DNA of 64,000 nt from Sacculina carcini (Eukaryota; Arthropoda; Thecostraca; Sacculinidae). Within the stretch, counting starts at the first letter, position 1. Every line of letters begins with the position of its first letter. Shown here one piece after another: positions 11,370-20,870 of this stretch. The stretch covers positions 5,760,985 to 5,824,984 of the forward strand of contig OU696597.1 of NCBI GenBank assembly GCA_916048095.2, in the 5' to 3' direction. The position numbers and the translations under genes were made by a program. The notes under the pieces were generated by a model. It worked only from the letters and a program-made list of their open reading frames with translations. It was not told the DNA's origin and did no database searches.

Positions 11370-14300
11370 TAAAAGATTTAGAGGACCACGAAGATTCATT
11401 AGTGGCCCGAGGACAGATGAGGGGAACAGGTCTACGAGAAGAAACATTATCAGAACGAGTTAAAAGACTGACTAGGTAGGGCGGTTGACTAGGATCATGA
11501 AGGAGTTTGAAGATTAGACAGCAAAGGCGAAAGTGAATACGAGAGACAATTGGAAGCCAACGAAACTTAAATAGAAAACTGGAGGTATGACGGCAAGGAG
11601 TAGGGTGAAGAACAAATCGGCAAGATTGGTTAAGAACACGTTGTAGTATTTTTAGGGAAGAACGAGGTAAGCTAAAGTATAGTGAGTTGCAATAGTCTAA
11701 TCTAGAGAGTATAAGAGAATTAACAAGTTTAATAGATGAAGATTGATCGAGACAGGGACGAATGGGATAGAGTGAACGTAGGATCAGACGACAAGTGCGT
11801 GCGACGGAGCGAATGTTATCTACAAAGGAGAGCGAAGAATAAAAAATAATACCAAGATTTCGAACGGTAACGGCTAGAGGAACTGAGAGCAGCGGAGGAC
11901 TAATACGCGGAGGATGAAGAGGGAGAAACTCAGACTTTGAAGTGTTGATGAGAAGATTGAGAGCTGCAGCCCAAGAATAAATATCATAAAGCACGTCAGA
12001 TAGCAGGGAAGGAGAATGAAAAGGAAGCGGGATGTAAAACTGAATATCATCAGCATAGATATGAAAACTTATAGAGTGCTTACGAAGAATAGGACAAAGA
12101 GAAGACATGTACAGATTAAATAACAAAGGACCAAGAATGGAGTCCTGTGGAAAACCATGACGTAGAGCAACCGAAGAAGAGACACAGGAATTAAATTTCA
12201 CAGCATAAGTCTGACCACTGAGATATGATTTGAGAAGGGAGAGAGCACTAGAGCACATACCAAGATGAGAGAGATCACGAAGAAGAATAGAGTGATTAAC
12301 CGAATCAAAGGCAGAATACATATCAAGGAGAACAAGCAAGGCAGACCGAAGAGAAGTGGGATAAAACGCCATTGGTTACAGAGATAAGAACAGACTGAGT
12401 GGAATATGAAGGACGGAAGCCAGATTGGTAAGGATCAAGAAATTGGTTAATGAAGGGAGAATTGAGAAGAGATGGCAGCTTCAAGAAGTTTGGAAGGGAA
12501 GCTGAGAAGAGAAATAGGCCGATAATTTTTAATAACAGTTGGATCTAACGTGGGTTTTTTAAGGATAGGGTAGATTGTAGCATGTTTATCAGCGAGAGAA
12601 GCGCCATGGAGGAAAAAACTATTAATCAAATGAAGAAAATAGGGCAAAAGGGAAGCAATCAATTCAGAAATTGCCTGAAAATTTATAGGATCAGAAGGAG
12701 AGAACGACAATTTAGTTGATGATATAAGGGCAGTTAAGTCAGTCACACTAAGATGATTAAATGATGAAAAATGATCAGGTGAGGAAATGTGTCTGAGGGG
12801 AGATAATGAAGGAGGAATAACGGAAAGCAACGAATCGACTTTATCCTCAAAGAAGGTAGAAAATTGTTAGGCTGTTATTGTGGAAGAAATAGAACGCAAA
12901 CGAAGACCACGGAGAGAATTCAAAGTAGTCCATAAAGATTTGGGAGAGCGAGAAAGAGAAGAAAGACGAGTTTTATAGAAGTTACACTTGGCGAGAGAGA
13001 GGGCAGAAATGTAAGATGATCGAGCCGAGCAAAACGATAGCCAACCAGATGAAGAACGAGAGCGTCGCCAACAACGTTCGAGACGGCAAGGAGATTAGAA
13101 TTGAACCAAGGAGGAAAGCGAGGAGAAAGAGAAGCGAATGTCCGAAGGGGAAAAATGCAATCATTAATAGACGTAACAGCAGCAGACAAACACGGAAATA
13201 ATTCGGCAGGAGAAAGTGAGTACAGAAAATGGATAAGAAGAAAATAATCCAGGAGTGATAGGAACGAGGATGGGTCAAATTTCTTATAGTTACGATAAGT
13301 GAAAGAAGAATTAACGGGAATTAACGGGAACCTATCATCAATGCGTTGATTTTTTCTGTATTGGCATACTGTATGTAATCTATTTATGGTGCTACCGGAG
13401 TTATCCAAAAACAGCGAATCCAAAAAATTATCCACTTCTGCGCAAGAGTCCTCACAAAAAAACGAAAATACGACCACATTTCCGAAACTTGTAGACAGCT
13501 CGGCCTACCTACAGTGGATGCACTCATTAACGACAATATAAAACGACTTATTCGAACGATAACGACCACTTTAAAACTCACTACCTTGTACGAAAGTGAA
13601 AGAAGAATTAACGGGAGGAGGAGAAAACGGAATTGAGGCTAAAAGGAGACTGTGATCGGAGATTGACGGATCTGGAGGAATGGTGAGAACATCCGGAGGA
13701 TGGCGATCAGAAGAGATGAAAGGCGACGGAGACAGAATTAAGTCAAGGGTATGGCCAGAGGTATGAGTAGGAGAAGAGTTGCACAGAAACAAACCATGAG
13801 ATTCAAGCATAGAGAGAAAGCCTAAGCAGTAAGGGTTACGGGAGGGAGAATCAGACCAAAAATTGAAGTCACCTAGAATCAAGAAATTGCTAGAAAAAGA
13901 CGTAGTGACAGCCTCAAGGAGAGGGGAAAATTCTTCAAGGAACAACGGAGAAGTGCCGGTATGATTGTGTCGATATAATATAAGTGAACAGAATGCAGAG
14001 TGGTTAGGAACATGAAGAGAAAGGGCTATAAATTCAAATGAAGAAGGAAGGGGAATCAAACTAGAGATAGGGGAAATGGAGAGAGAGTTTGAGAAAATGC
14101 AACCAACGCCGCCACCAGAGGATTTACAATTAGAGCGAGCCTTGTGAAGAAAATTAAATGGTGATACGTTGGAGGAAAACAGCGATACATCTGACTCAAG
14201 TAACCAAGTTTCAGCGAGACAGAGAATGGAAAGGCCATAAGAAGAGCACAAGTTTAAGATATGATCGGTTTTATGTCGGCACGATCTAATATTTACAAAA

Positions 14301-14371
14301 CCAATGGAGACGCGATACATACGCTTTGATCCAGGAGAGGGAAGAATCAGATTGACCGGAGATGAAGACAT
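11370..14371 (-). pseudogene. LINE family A ORF2: endonuclease and reverse transcriptase
   Basis: The endonuclease part (14371 to about 13600) is open for 260 codons with FVNIRSCR, LAETWLLESD, ILGDFNFWSD, HTSGHTLDLI and SDHSLLLA. The linker follows at 13296-12920. The RT part has PINFQAI, KNYRPISLLSF, LLDMYSAFDSVNHS, GPLLFNLYMSSL and YADDIQFYI (near 12050), and then the C-terminal region with SRLDYCNSLYFSLPR. The last block, FFGPRIYNSLPSHI, lies beyond the LTR insertion at 9792-9750. Besides the two insertions there are at least three frame breaks or stops between 12.9 and 12.3 kb, so the enzyme is dead. Function before decay was target-primed reverse transcription. Confidence 0.82.
13296..13616 (+). 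mobile_element. Fragment of another LINE inserted in ORF2, with 23-bp duplication
   Basis: The 23-base sequence AAGTGAAAGAAGAATTAACG-GGA occurs at 13296-13318 and again at 13594-13616. Between them are about 275 bp unlike the host LINE. On the plus strand this insert reads RIQKIIHFCARVLTKKRKYD then LPTVDALI. This resembles the RT C-terminal region (QxxQN.AxR.I....) of a different LINE family. A long target duplication and a 5'-truncated body are typical of LINE insertion. There is no clear poly(A) or short-repeat tail. Confidence 0.65.
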
Positions 14372-14446
14372 AAGTGGTGAAGATGATGACTGAGGTGATG
14401 AAGAGATAGATTGAGAGGGATGAGAAAATGAGGAAAAAGAGGATAG

Positions 14447-15508
14447 TCAATGATTGGATTGCGGGGATTGAGCCAACGAAATTAGATCAGAATCAGAGGT
14501 GGCGGTGCGGCGGCGGCTGGAATCCCGGACGGCAGTGAAGGAAGGGCACGAAGTGTCAAATAAAGAGTGAGAATAGGAATGGTTCCGGCCCGAGCGCCCA
14601 CAATTACAACATTTGGAAGGAGCTGAGCGCGGACAATCAGATGAAGAATGATCACCAGAGCAGTGACCACACATTACACGGCTAGAACATCGCGTTGATT
14701 TGTGCCCTAGGCCGGCACATCGTGAGCAGCGAGCGACCCAATATCTGTCGAACACTGGGCAGGAATGGAGACCAACAAACAAGCGGTCGTAAATCGAGCG
14801 GATCAGAGAACGAACAGATGGAGAGAGGGACAAGACAGCGTGAGATACGTTGTTCTTTGGCTTGGTGAAGAAAAGAAACATCAAGTCAGAGTCCGGAATA
14901 TTGGCAAGTGGCGGGTTTTTCAGCCGGAGGGATTTGACGAAATTATCCGGGGAGATTCCCGCCGGAACATTTGCCAGAATAATCTTGGGCCGGAGTGGAG
15001 CAGCAGATGGGACGTGAATCTCGACATCTGGTACAGCAGCGCGTAGTTTAGAAGCAGCCCGCTCAGCGGCGCCAGCAGAAGAGAAACGCAAGACGAGACC
15101 TCCACCTGACGTAGTGCGTGAACCAGCAATTGGGACATCCTGAAGAGCAGTCTCCACTAAATTGGGTACGACGGGTGCTTCGTTGCGTGACTTCAAAACG
15201 ACATCATAGCTGCGTGCAGGCCGCTCATTAGAGGTCACCGACGGTGCAGATACGGAATCAATCCCACGAATCGTAGATTCAATCACAGAAAGCCGGGAGT
15301 CAATGGCGCTCACATTGTGGACTAGTTGGAGAGCAAGCTTAGCCCGCCCGATACACGGGGAACAAATCCAATTGATGGAGCTCAGCAGCTCACTCTTGAC
15401 TCCCAGGAGAGAGGCGCATCTAGTGTGAGCCCAGGATGAGCACAAGGAACAAGAAATATGCCTAGGCTCACCTGTGTCACGCTGGCAGAATACACACGAA
15501 TCAGCCAT
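14447..15508 (-). CDS. LINE family A ORF1: PHD finger and CCHC knuckle protein
   Basis: An uninterrupted frame of 353 codons from ATG at 15508, chosen because the cysteine finger begins three residues later. Residues 4-55 form a PHD-like finger (CVFCQRDTGE, CSLCSSWAHTRC, WICSPC). The middle contains a coiled-coil-like stretch and an RRM-like part (VPNLVETALQDVPI, KIILANVPAGISPDNF, LKNPPLANIPDSDLMFLFF). The C-terminal third holds CCHC-type knuckles (RCSRCAGLGHKSTRC, MCGHCSGDHSSSDC, CCNCGRSGRNH). The layout is that of ORF1 proteins of CR1/Jockey-group LINEs, which bind element RNA. ORF2 begins 76 bp downstream. It is intact although ORF2 is dead. Confidence 0.8.
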   Translation of the reverse strand: MADSCVFCQRDTGEPRHISCSLCSSWAHTRCASLLGVKSELLSSINWICSPCIGRAKLALQLVHNVSAIDSRLSVIESTIRGIDSVSAPSVTSNERPARSYDVVLKSRNEAPVVPNLVETALQDVPIAGSRTTSGGGLVLRFSSAGAAERAASKLRAAVPDVEIHVPSAAPLRPKIILANVPAGISPDNFVKSLRLKNPPLANIPDSDLMFLFFTKPKNNVSHAVLSLSPSVRSLIRSIYDRLFVGLHSCPVFDRYWVARCSRCAGLGHKSTRCSSRVMCGHCSGDHSSSDCPRSAPSKCCNCGRSGRNHSYSHSLFDTSCPSFTAVRDSSRRRTATSDSDLISLAQSPQSNH

Positions 15509-15932
15509 TGAGGCGGTTGCAGTTGTGAATCCAAAATAATAATACAAACAAGACCAAGATGATCCACCAAATCCACCAGCAGCCCGAACGTAAACCACCA
15601 ACGTGAATAACGATCCGAACAAGACAGAGAAACAAAAAATAAAGATAATGTAAGATTGAGAGAACACCAGAATAACAAGAACACTCAGAATACTCACCCG
15701 GCGACCAAAAACATACAGCTCAGAGTCAAATTCAAATAGCCCGCTAAACACAACCACACACCACGAGTGTCGCCAGGCGAGAATTCTTACTTGAACCAAA
15801 GTATGTTTCAGCTGGTCTCTACAGAATGACAGTGTTGTTTTGTAATGTCTTTATCTGGATTTCTGTAGATATTATTAACATAATCACATCACTAAAATAT
15901 ACATATATATGCGTATGTATGTTTGCACACAG

Positions 15933-16274
15933 AATGAAGGTTGGGGTATGCGTCCTAAAGCACCGTACGTGCAAGTCATTAGCAATCTGCTGATACGTAT
16001 TGTAGAAGCAGGCCTCACAGATCACTGGCATCGACAGATTACCGTGAGGGTCCAGAGAGAAGGGAGACTGCGCAGAGAGAGGTCAGGACAAATAGAATCA
16101 AGATCGGAAACAGTGATTCCTCTGACACTTCATCATATGCAAGGAGCGTTTCTCGTGCTCACTGTGGGAATATCGACTTCCGTGGCTGTTCTGCTAGCCG
16201 AGCTTATCAGAGGAAGATGGTCCCGAAACAACACAACCAGGATGACTTTAAGCTCTGCTTCGCTTCTCGGTTGA
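15933..16274 (+). CDS. Ionotropic receptor gene, last exon (lobe S2 end, last TM)
   Basis: The acceptor is a pyrimidine/CA tract ending cacacag at 15932, and the frame enters in phase 0, matching the donor at 8703. It has 113 codons before TGA at 16272. The sequence runs NEGWGMRPKAPYVQVISNLL, then RIVEAGLTDHW (the E-x-G-hydrophobic-x-x-x-W helix of ionotropic receptors), then a basic linker with RVQREGRLRRER, then PLTLHHMQGAF and the last membrane helix GAFLVLTVGISTSVAVLLAE, then a short cytoplasmic tail. This matches the C-terminal end of decapod variant ionotropic receptors closely. The frame is intact, so the gene may be functional. A possible polyadenylation signal, AATAAA, lies far downstream (16783) beyond a MITE. 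Confidence 0.75.
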   Translation, partial: NEGWGMRPKAPYVQVISNLLIRIVEAGLTDHWHRQITVRVQREGRLRRERSGQIESRSETVIPLTLHHMQGAFLVLTVGISTSVAVLLAELIRGRWSRNNTTRMTLSSASLLG

Positions 16275-16612
16275 TGTCAATCATTACGTCATATTTGAAT
16301 TCAGAAGAAAAAGCAGCGCCAGTATGTATGTAGTGTCAGCACGCCCATGACGTTTGCACGTGCGTGAGTCATTGATGTACGTTAGCATTGCGTCGCGTTA
16401 ACATTGTGTGAGCGTGTATGTATGTTTGTGTGTAACTGTGTGAACGTTCATGGTTGCACGCGGTGAAGCTCGTGACACATGATCTTTGTGTAAGCGTGTA
16501 GGTATGTCCGTGTGCTAGAGTGGGTGTATGAACGAGTGTAACATTGTCAGCAGTTAGCCTCGTGTTGTGTCCATGAATATATTGCAGTTCAGCCAACGTG
16601 TTCATTACTGTC
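16275..16612 (+). other. 3' flank of the receptor gene
   Basis: TG-rich sequence with no gene. A stretch at 16300-16350 (AGAAGAAAA...CCAGTATGTATGTAGTG, then AGCACGC) resembles 27310-27350, which may mark the ends of the old Gypsy copy described below. Confidence 0.4.
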
Positions 16613-16890
16613 GTGGTGGCCAGAGCCGTAGCAACCGCCCCCCGTACCTCCCGGCCGGGGGGGCCGAGTGTTGAGGGGCCCCTTTGCTTCACGTATGACA
16701 TTAAAATTTATCATATTATGTATAGCCTTTACCATTTTGCTCAGATGTTTCACCTGAGCTTGTATTATGCGATTATGTATAATAAATAAGTTAATTATTT
16801 TATGGTTTATTTATAATGGGGGCCCCAAGTGCTGCCTTCGGGGGGGGGGGGGGGGGGCTCATGAGTCCTCGCAACGGCTCTGGTGGTGGC
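16613..16890. mobile_element. hAT-type MITE with 8-bp target duplication
   Basis: The element body is 16621-16882 (262 bp). The ends are CAGAGCCGTAGCAACC and its imperfect inverse GCAACGGCTCTG. Both flanks carry GTGGTGGC (16613-16620 and 16883-16890), a perfect 8-bp duplication as made by hAT transposases. The interior has no coding capacity: an AT-rich middle, GGGGCCCC blocks and a G run of about 18 near 16841-16858. It is non-autonomous and needs a hAT transposase from elsewhere. It sits between the receptor gene and the Gypsy fossil. Confidence 0.9.
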
Positions 16891-16939
16891 AGCGATTTAC
16901 CCACTGACCTCGTGTTCGCGTTTTGCCTAATTTGTGGTG

Positions 16940-19900
16940 GGCTAATGCTGTAAATAACGGCGCTTCATGACATTAGCGACTCGGGCACACAAAAATGGTG
17001 TCTCACAAAAATCGAAACGATCACCAGTTTCGAAAACTGGAAGCAGAACATCGAATACACGCTGTCTCTTGACAGCAATTTTGCCGGATTTCTGCTACCA
17101 AGCAGTTTTTGGGGGAAGCAGACTCGACAATCATCGCTGCGAGGATTCTCTGATGATACAGCGGATGTTCCAGAGTTATCTCGCCGTACTGCAGCACAAA
17201 AAGTGGCCCAACTAGAGTTAATGCTGGGCCAAATCGCCAATCATTGCCCAGTGATCTTACGCAACACGATCGTCAAAAATTCAACATCGATAAAGGACAT
17301 ATGGCAGGCGATTCGTCTCCACTACGGATTCCAATCTTCAGGGTCTCATTCGCTGGACTTTGTGAACATCAAGCTGGAGTCGAACGAACGCCCAGAGGAT
17401 TTGTATCAGCTGCTTATGGCTTTTGTTGAAGATAACTTGCTCCAGCCTGACGGGGGAATCAGTCACCATGAAGTCGTCCCTGTCGAGGAGGAAGAGGTTT
17501 CGCCTTCAATGGAGAATTTCGTAACGCTCACATGGTTGCAGCTGATTCACACGCCACTGCCAGCTCTAGTCAAGCAAAGATATGGTCCTGAATTGCGAAG
17601 TAGAACACTGGTTTCGCTGAAACCTGAGATTAGTCAAGCCATGGATATTCTACTGTCAGAGATCAGGTCCTCAGAAGATGTAAAAATTGTGCGCGGCGCC
17701 ACAGGCACCTTGCAGCTACAAGGTTAATCTCAGCGTGTCATCCGACCAGCAGCTGCAAAATTCGGCCAACTAAGGGCTCCAAAGCGTTCCTGTGCCCTGT
17801 GCAAAGCCGCTGGCCGGCCGGAGAGTGAGACACATTTTCTCAGTCACTGCCAGTTCCTCCCGGAGGAAGACCGTCGTTTCATGGCGGGTGTCCGTCTGAT
17901 TGCTGGTGACAAGTCGGACCAATCCGCTGATGAGGACGAAACACAGGCTGGTGAATTAGACTCTTTTACGAATGAAAATGTGTGTAATGTCGCAACGTCT
18001 ACTGTTATAACTCGACGTGTTCAAACGAATCCTTCCCCACATTTACTTGTGTTTCTTCATCATACTCCTTTACTTCTCACACTTGACACTGGGGCCGAAC
18101 TTAATTCAATCCGTGTTTCCACAGCAATGCACATGGGAGCTATACTAAACAAATCTTGTCAAGCTGCCGTTCAAGCAGATGGTCATTCGCGCCTCAGTGT
18201 AGTTGGAAAAGTTAATTTGCGTTTGTGCCGGGGTTCCCACATCATGATTTTTGACGCTCTCGCTGTGGAGTCGCTTGAAGTAGAGGTTTTGGCAGGTACT
18301 CCATTTATGTGTGTAAACGACGTTTCCGTCCGACTAGCCGATTTCTCAGTGTCCCTTGGAAAATATATCATTTTTCGATATTCATCCACAGGGGAATCTT
18401 CCCCGTCCATCCCACCAGTGGCCCGACGAACATATTTCACGGTACGCTCTCCCGGAGAGCCACTAACTGTTTGGCCGGGGATTTTGTTGAATTTGAGATT
18501 CCCAGCATTGCCTCTGATGAAATGGTGTCTATCGAGCGTAGCGCAAACTTTTCATGTGCCAAGGGCAGTCAATTGTGGCCACTTCCATCAATCACACAGA
18601 TCGTCGCTGGACGAATTCGGGTACCTAATCACGGCGATCTTCCGCTTCGTATACGTTCATGTGACCATATGTGTACATTGTTTTCCGTATCAGCTGATCA
18701 CAATGTTGCGTCACCGCGAGACACAGCGTATTCACGCATTGCTTCAGTCACACGTCGTTCTTTGCAGGTTTTTGTTTTGAGCACGATTAAAGTTGATCCA
18801 GATAATGTCCTTCCATCGGAAATTCGCATTCAATTCCATCACACACTTTCTGAGTACGGTAAAGTGTTTAGTGATCTACGGTACAGTGATCTCCCTGGTT
18901 ATAACAATGCAACAGGCAATATGCCATATCTGTGGTGTCGTAAATATTGGTTCTGTACAGCCCCCACAGCGAAAAGGTCGTTTACCTCCATATAACCGCT
19001 CGCGCCTAACCGATCTTCAAAGCAAATTTGACGAATTGGAATCAGCAGGAGTGTTCAAAAAGCCCGAAGATGTTGGAGTAGATGTTTAATATGTGAACCC
19101 CTCGTTTCTAGTGCACAAGCCAAGTGGAGGTAGCCGTCTTGTTACTGACTTTTTATCTGTTGGCCAGTACAGTAAGCCACCGCCGTCTCTTATGCCGGAT
19201 GTTGACTCGACCTTGCAAATTATTGGAGAGTGGAAGTATATAATATCCACAGATCTTGCTCAACCGCATTTTCAGATCCCCTTATCTCAACACTCGATGA
19301 AATACTGCGGTGTTATAACGCCATTCAAAGTGACTCGAGTGTATGCTCGATGCGCAATGGGGCTACCAGGCTCAGGCAGCTCTAGAGGAGCTCATGTGCA
19401 GAGTGTTAGGAGATCTCATTCGGGAAGGCCACGTAGTCAGGCTGGCAGACAATCTGTTTTGCGGTGGTAACACAACCGAGGAGATGTTATCCACATGGCG
19501 CTTGGTTTAAGCAGCTCTTGACAAATGTAACTTGCGATTGTCGCCTAGCAAGACAATCATCTGTCCGCACAAGGCCTCTCTTCTCGGATGGGTGTGGTCG
19601 GATGGGTATTTGAGTGCAAGTCCACATCGAATCTCCACACTTGCCTCATGTAATTCGCCGAAAACTGTGAAGCAAATGCGCAGTTTCATTGGTGCTTATA
19701 AAGTTTGGAGTCGTGTAGTATACAACACATCACAATTCTTAACTCCACTAGAGTCTATGAGTGCAGGACGCGAATCTGCGGAAAGTCTTCAATGGTCGGA
19801 CGAACTCATAGCTGCGTTTCAGGCGACTAACAACACCTTCGGTCCAATTAATCTATTGTCATTCCAAGACCTTCAGACTACCTTTGGATAGTCACTGACG

Positions 19901-20705
19901 GATCAAGCAAACAGCATGGCATTGGCGCTACACTATACGTCACTCGTAACAAACGTACACTGTTGGCGGGTTTTTTTCAGTGGAAAGCTTCGCGTACGCC
20001 AGGTGACATGGCTACCATTGCGAAATAGAGGCCCTCGGCATTTCGGCGGCCACACGTCACTTCGCACCATTCATAATCCAGTCCAATATGCAATGCACGG
20101 TCTTCACCGACAGCAAGCCATGTGTTCAGGCTTATGAGAGGCTTACACGCGGTGAATTTTCAGCAAGTCCACGCGTGACTACCTTCCTATCCGCAGTCAG
20201 TCAATACCATGTGCGTGTATTACACTTGTCAGATACCGTGAATCTTCCGTCCGATTTTGCGAGCCGCAATGCCCCACGTGCGTCGAACATTCGTGTCAAG
20301 TGTGTGCATTTGTGTCTCGCATGGAAGACTCCACAGTGCGATCCATCCAAGTTGACGACATCCTCACGGGCAAATCACGCTTGTCTTTCGCCACACGACA
20401 AACGTGGAAGGCAGCACAACAAGAATGTCTTGATCTGCGTCGAAGAAAAGCCCATTCATCGCAAGGAACACGACCAACAAAGAAACATACCAATGTTCGT
20501 GACGTCAAACGCTACTTACAGACCTGTTCTCCTGCTAGTGATGGTGTAATTGTCGTGAGACGTTCAGCACCATTTTCTGTCACACGTGAATATATCGTGA
20601 TAATGAAGTTGCGGTTGTATCAGGAGCACAATGTTAACACCACAACGTTCAGTGAGCAAGTGGTTTATTGCGCTGACACAGCACAAGTCAACAACTAGGT
20701 GGGCG
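16940..20705 (+). mobile_element. Fossil Ty3/Gypsy element, left portion (gag, protease, RT, RNase H)
   Basis: Parts in order: gag (about 16970-17730), a Cys/His finger with CALCKAAGRPESETHFLSHC (about 17790), aspartic protease with LTLDTGAELNSI (about 18080), reverse transcriptase (about 18990-19900, with [13 protein letters not shown] and KYIISTDL), and an RNase H/connection region (about 19890-20650, with TDSKPCVQ and PSDFASRNA). The RT type resembles a Gypsy lineage common in corals and other invertebrates. It is clearly broken, with many breaks, hence old. A piece of the same family's integrase end lies at 26.5-27.0 kb, beyond two other elements. Confidence 0.7.
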
Positions 20706-20870
20706 GTGTACACTTCCTAGTACAGTCCACCAAGTGGGCGTCAACTATTTGTCAGTAGTAAACCGTACTTACATTAACAATGACGAAAATACAAATATAC
20801 ATGTGAATTAAATAATGCTGCGTAAATAACAAAGGCATATGATATATAATTTAAAAGAAATTAATCATAC
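20706..20870. other. Possible LTR remnant or junction DNA
   Basis: A purine-rich AGGTGGGCGG directly before TGTACACTTCC at 20709 looks like a polypurine tract followed by an LTR start, but no partner copy was found. Confidence 0.25.

Larger units (their letters stand above)
9378..15799 (-). mobile_element. LINE family A, CR1/Jockey group, with two nested insertions
   Basis: Reads right to left. A 5' leader lies around 15799-15509, ORF1 at 15508-14447, and ORF2 from 14371. A 3' UTR (about 9640-9400) holds the GCGC...CACGGGCGC hairpin typical of this LINE group and ends in a (TTTG)n tail at 9378-9402. Two later insertions split it: a small LTR element (9793-11364) near the 3' end of ORF2 and a fragment of another LINE (13319-13593) in ORF2. 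Other copies of the family lie at 1-960, 51.8-54.3 and 57.3-57.7 kb. The long intact ORF1 implies moderate age. Confidence 0.85.
8704..15932 (+). other. 7.2 kb intron of the ionotropic receptor gene
   Basis: Bounded by gtgagt at 8704 and cacacag at 15932, with matching phase 0 on both sides. It contains 670 bp of unique AT-rich sequence (8704-9377, with a small run of GAACATTAA-like repeats at 9180-9232), then a complete reverse-strand LINE with nested insertions (9378-15799), then 130 bp of unique sequence. The inserted LINE is antisense to the gene. Confidence 0.6.

Noticed and set aside
16318-16960. Full LTR at the left edge of the old Gypsy copy
   Set aside because: Only about 40 bp match the right edge near 27320, and the match begins before any TG end, so LTR limits cannot be set.
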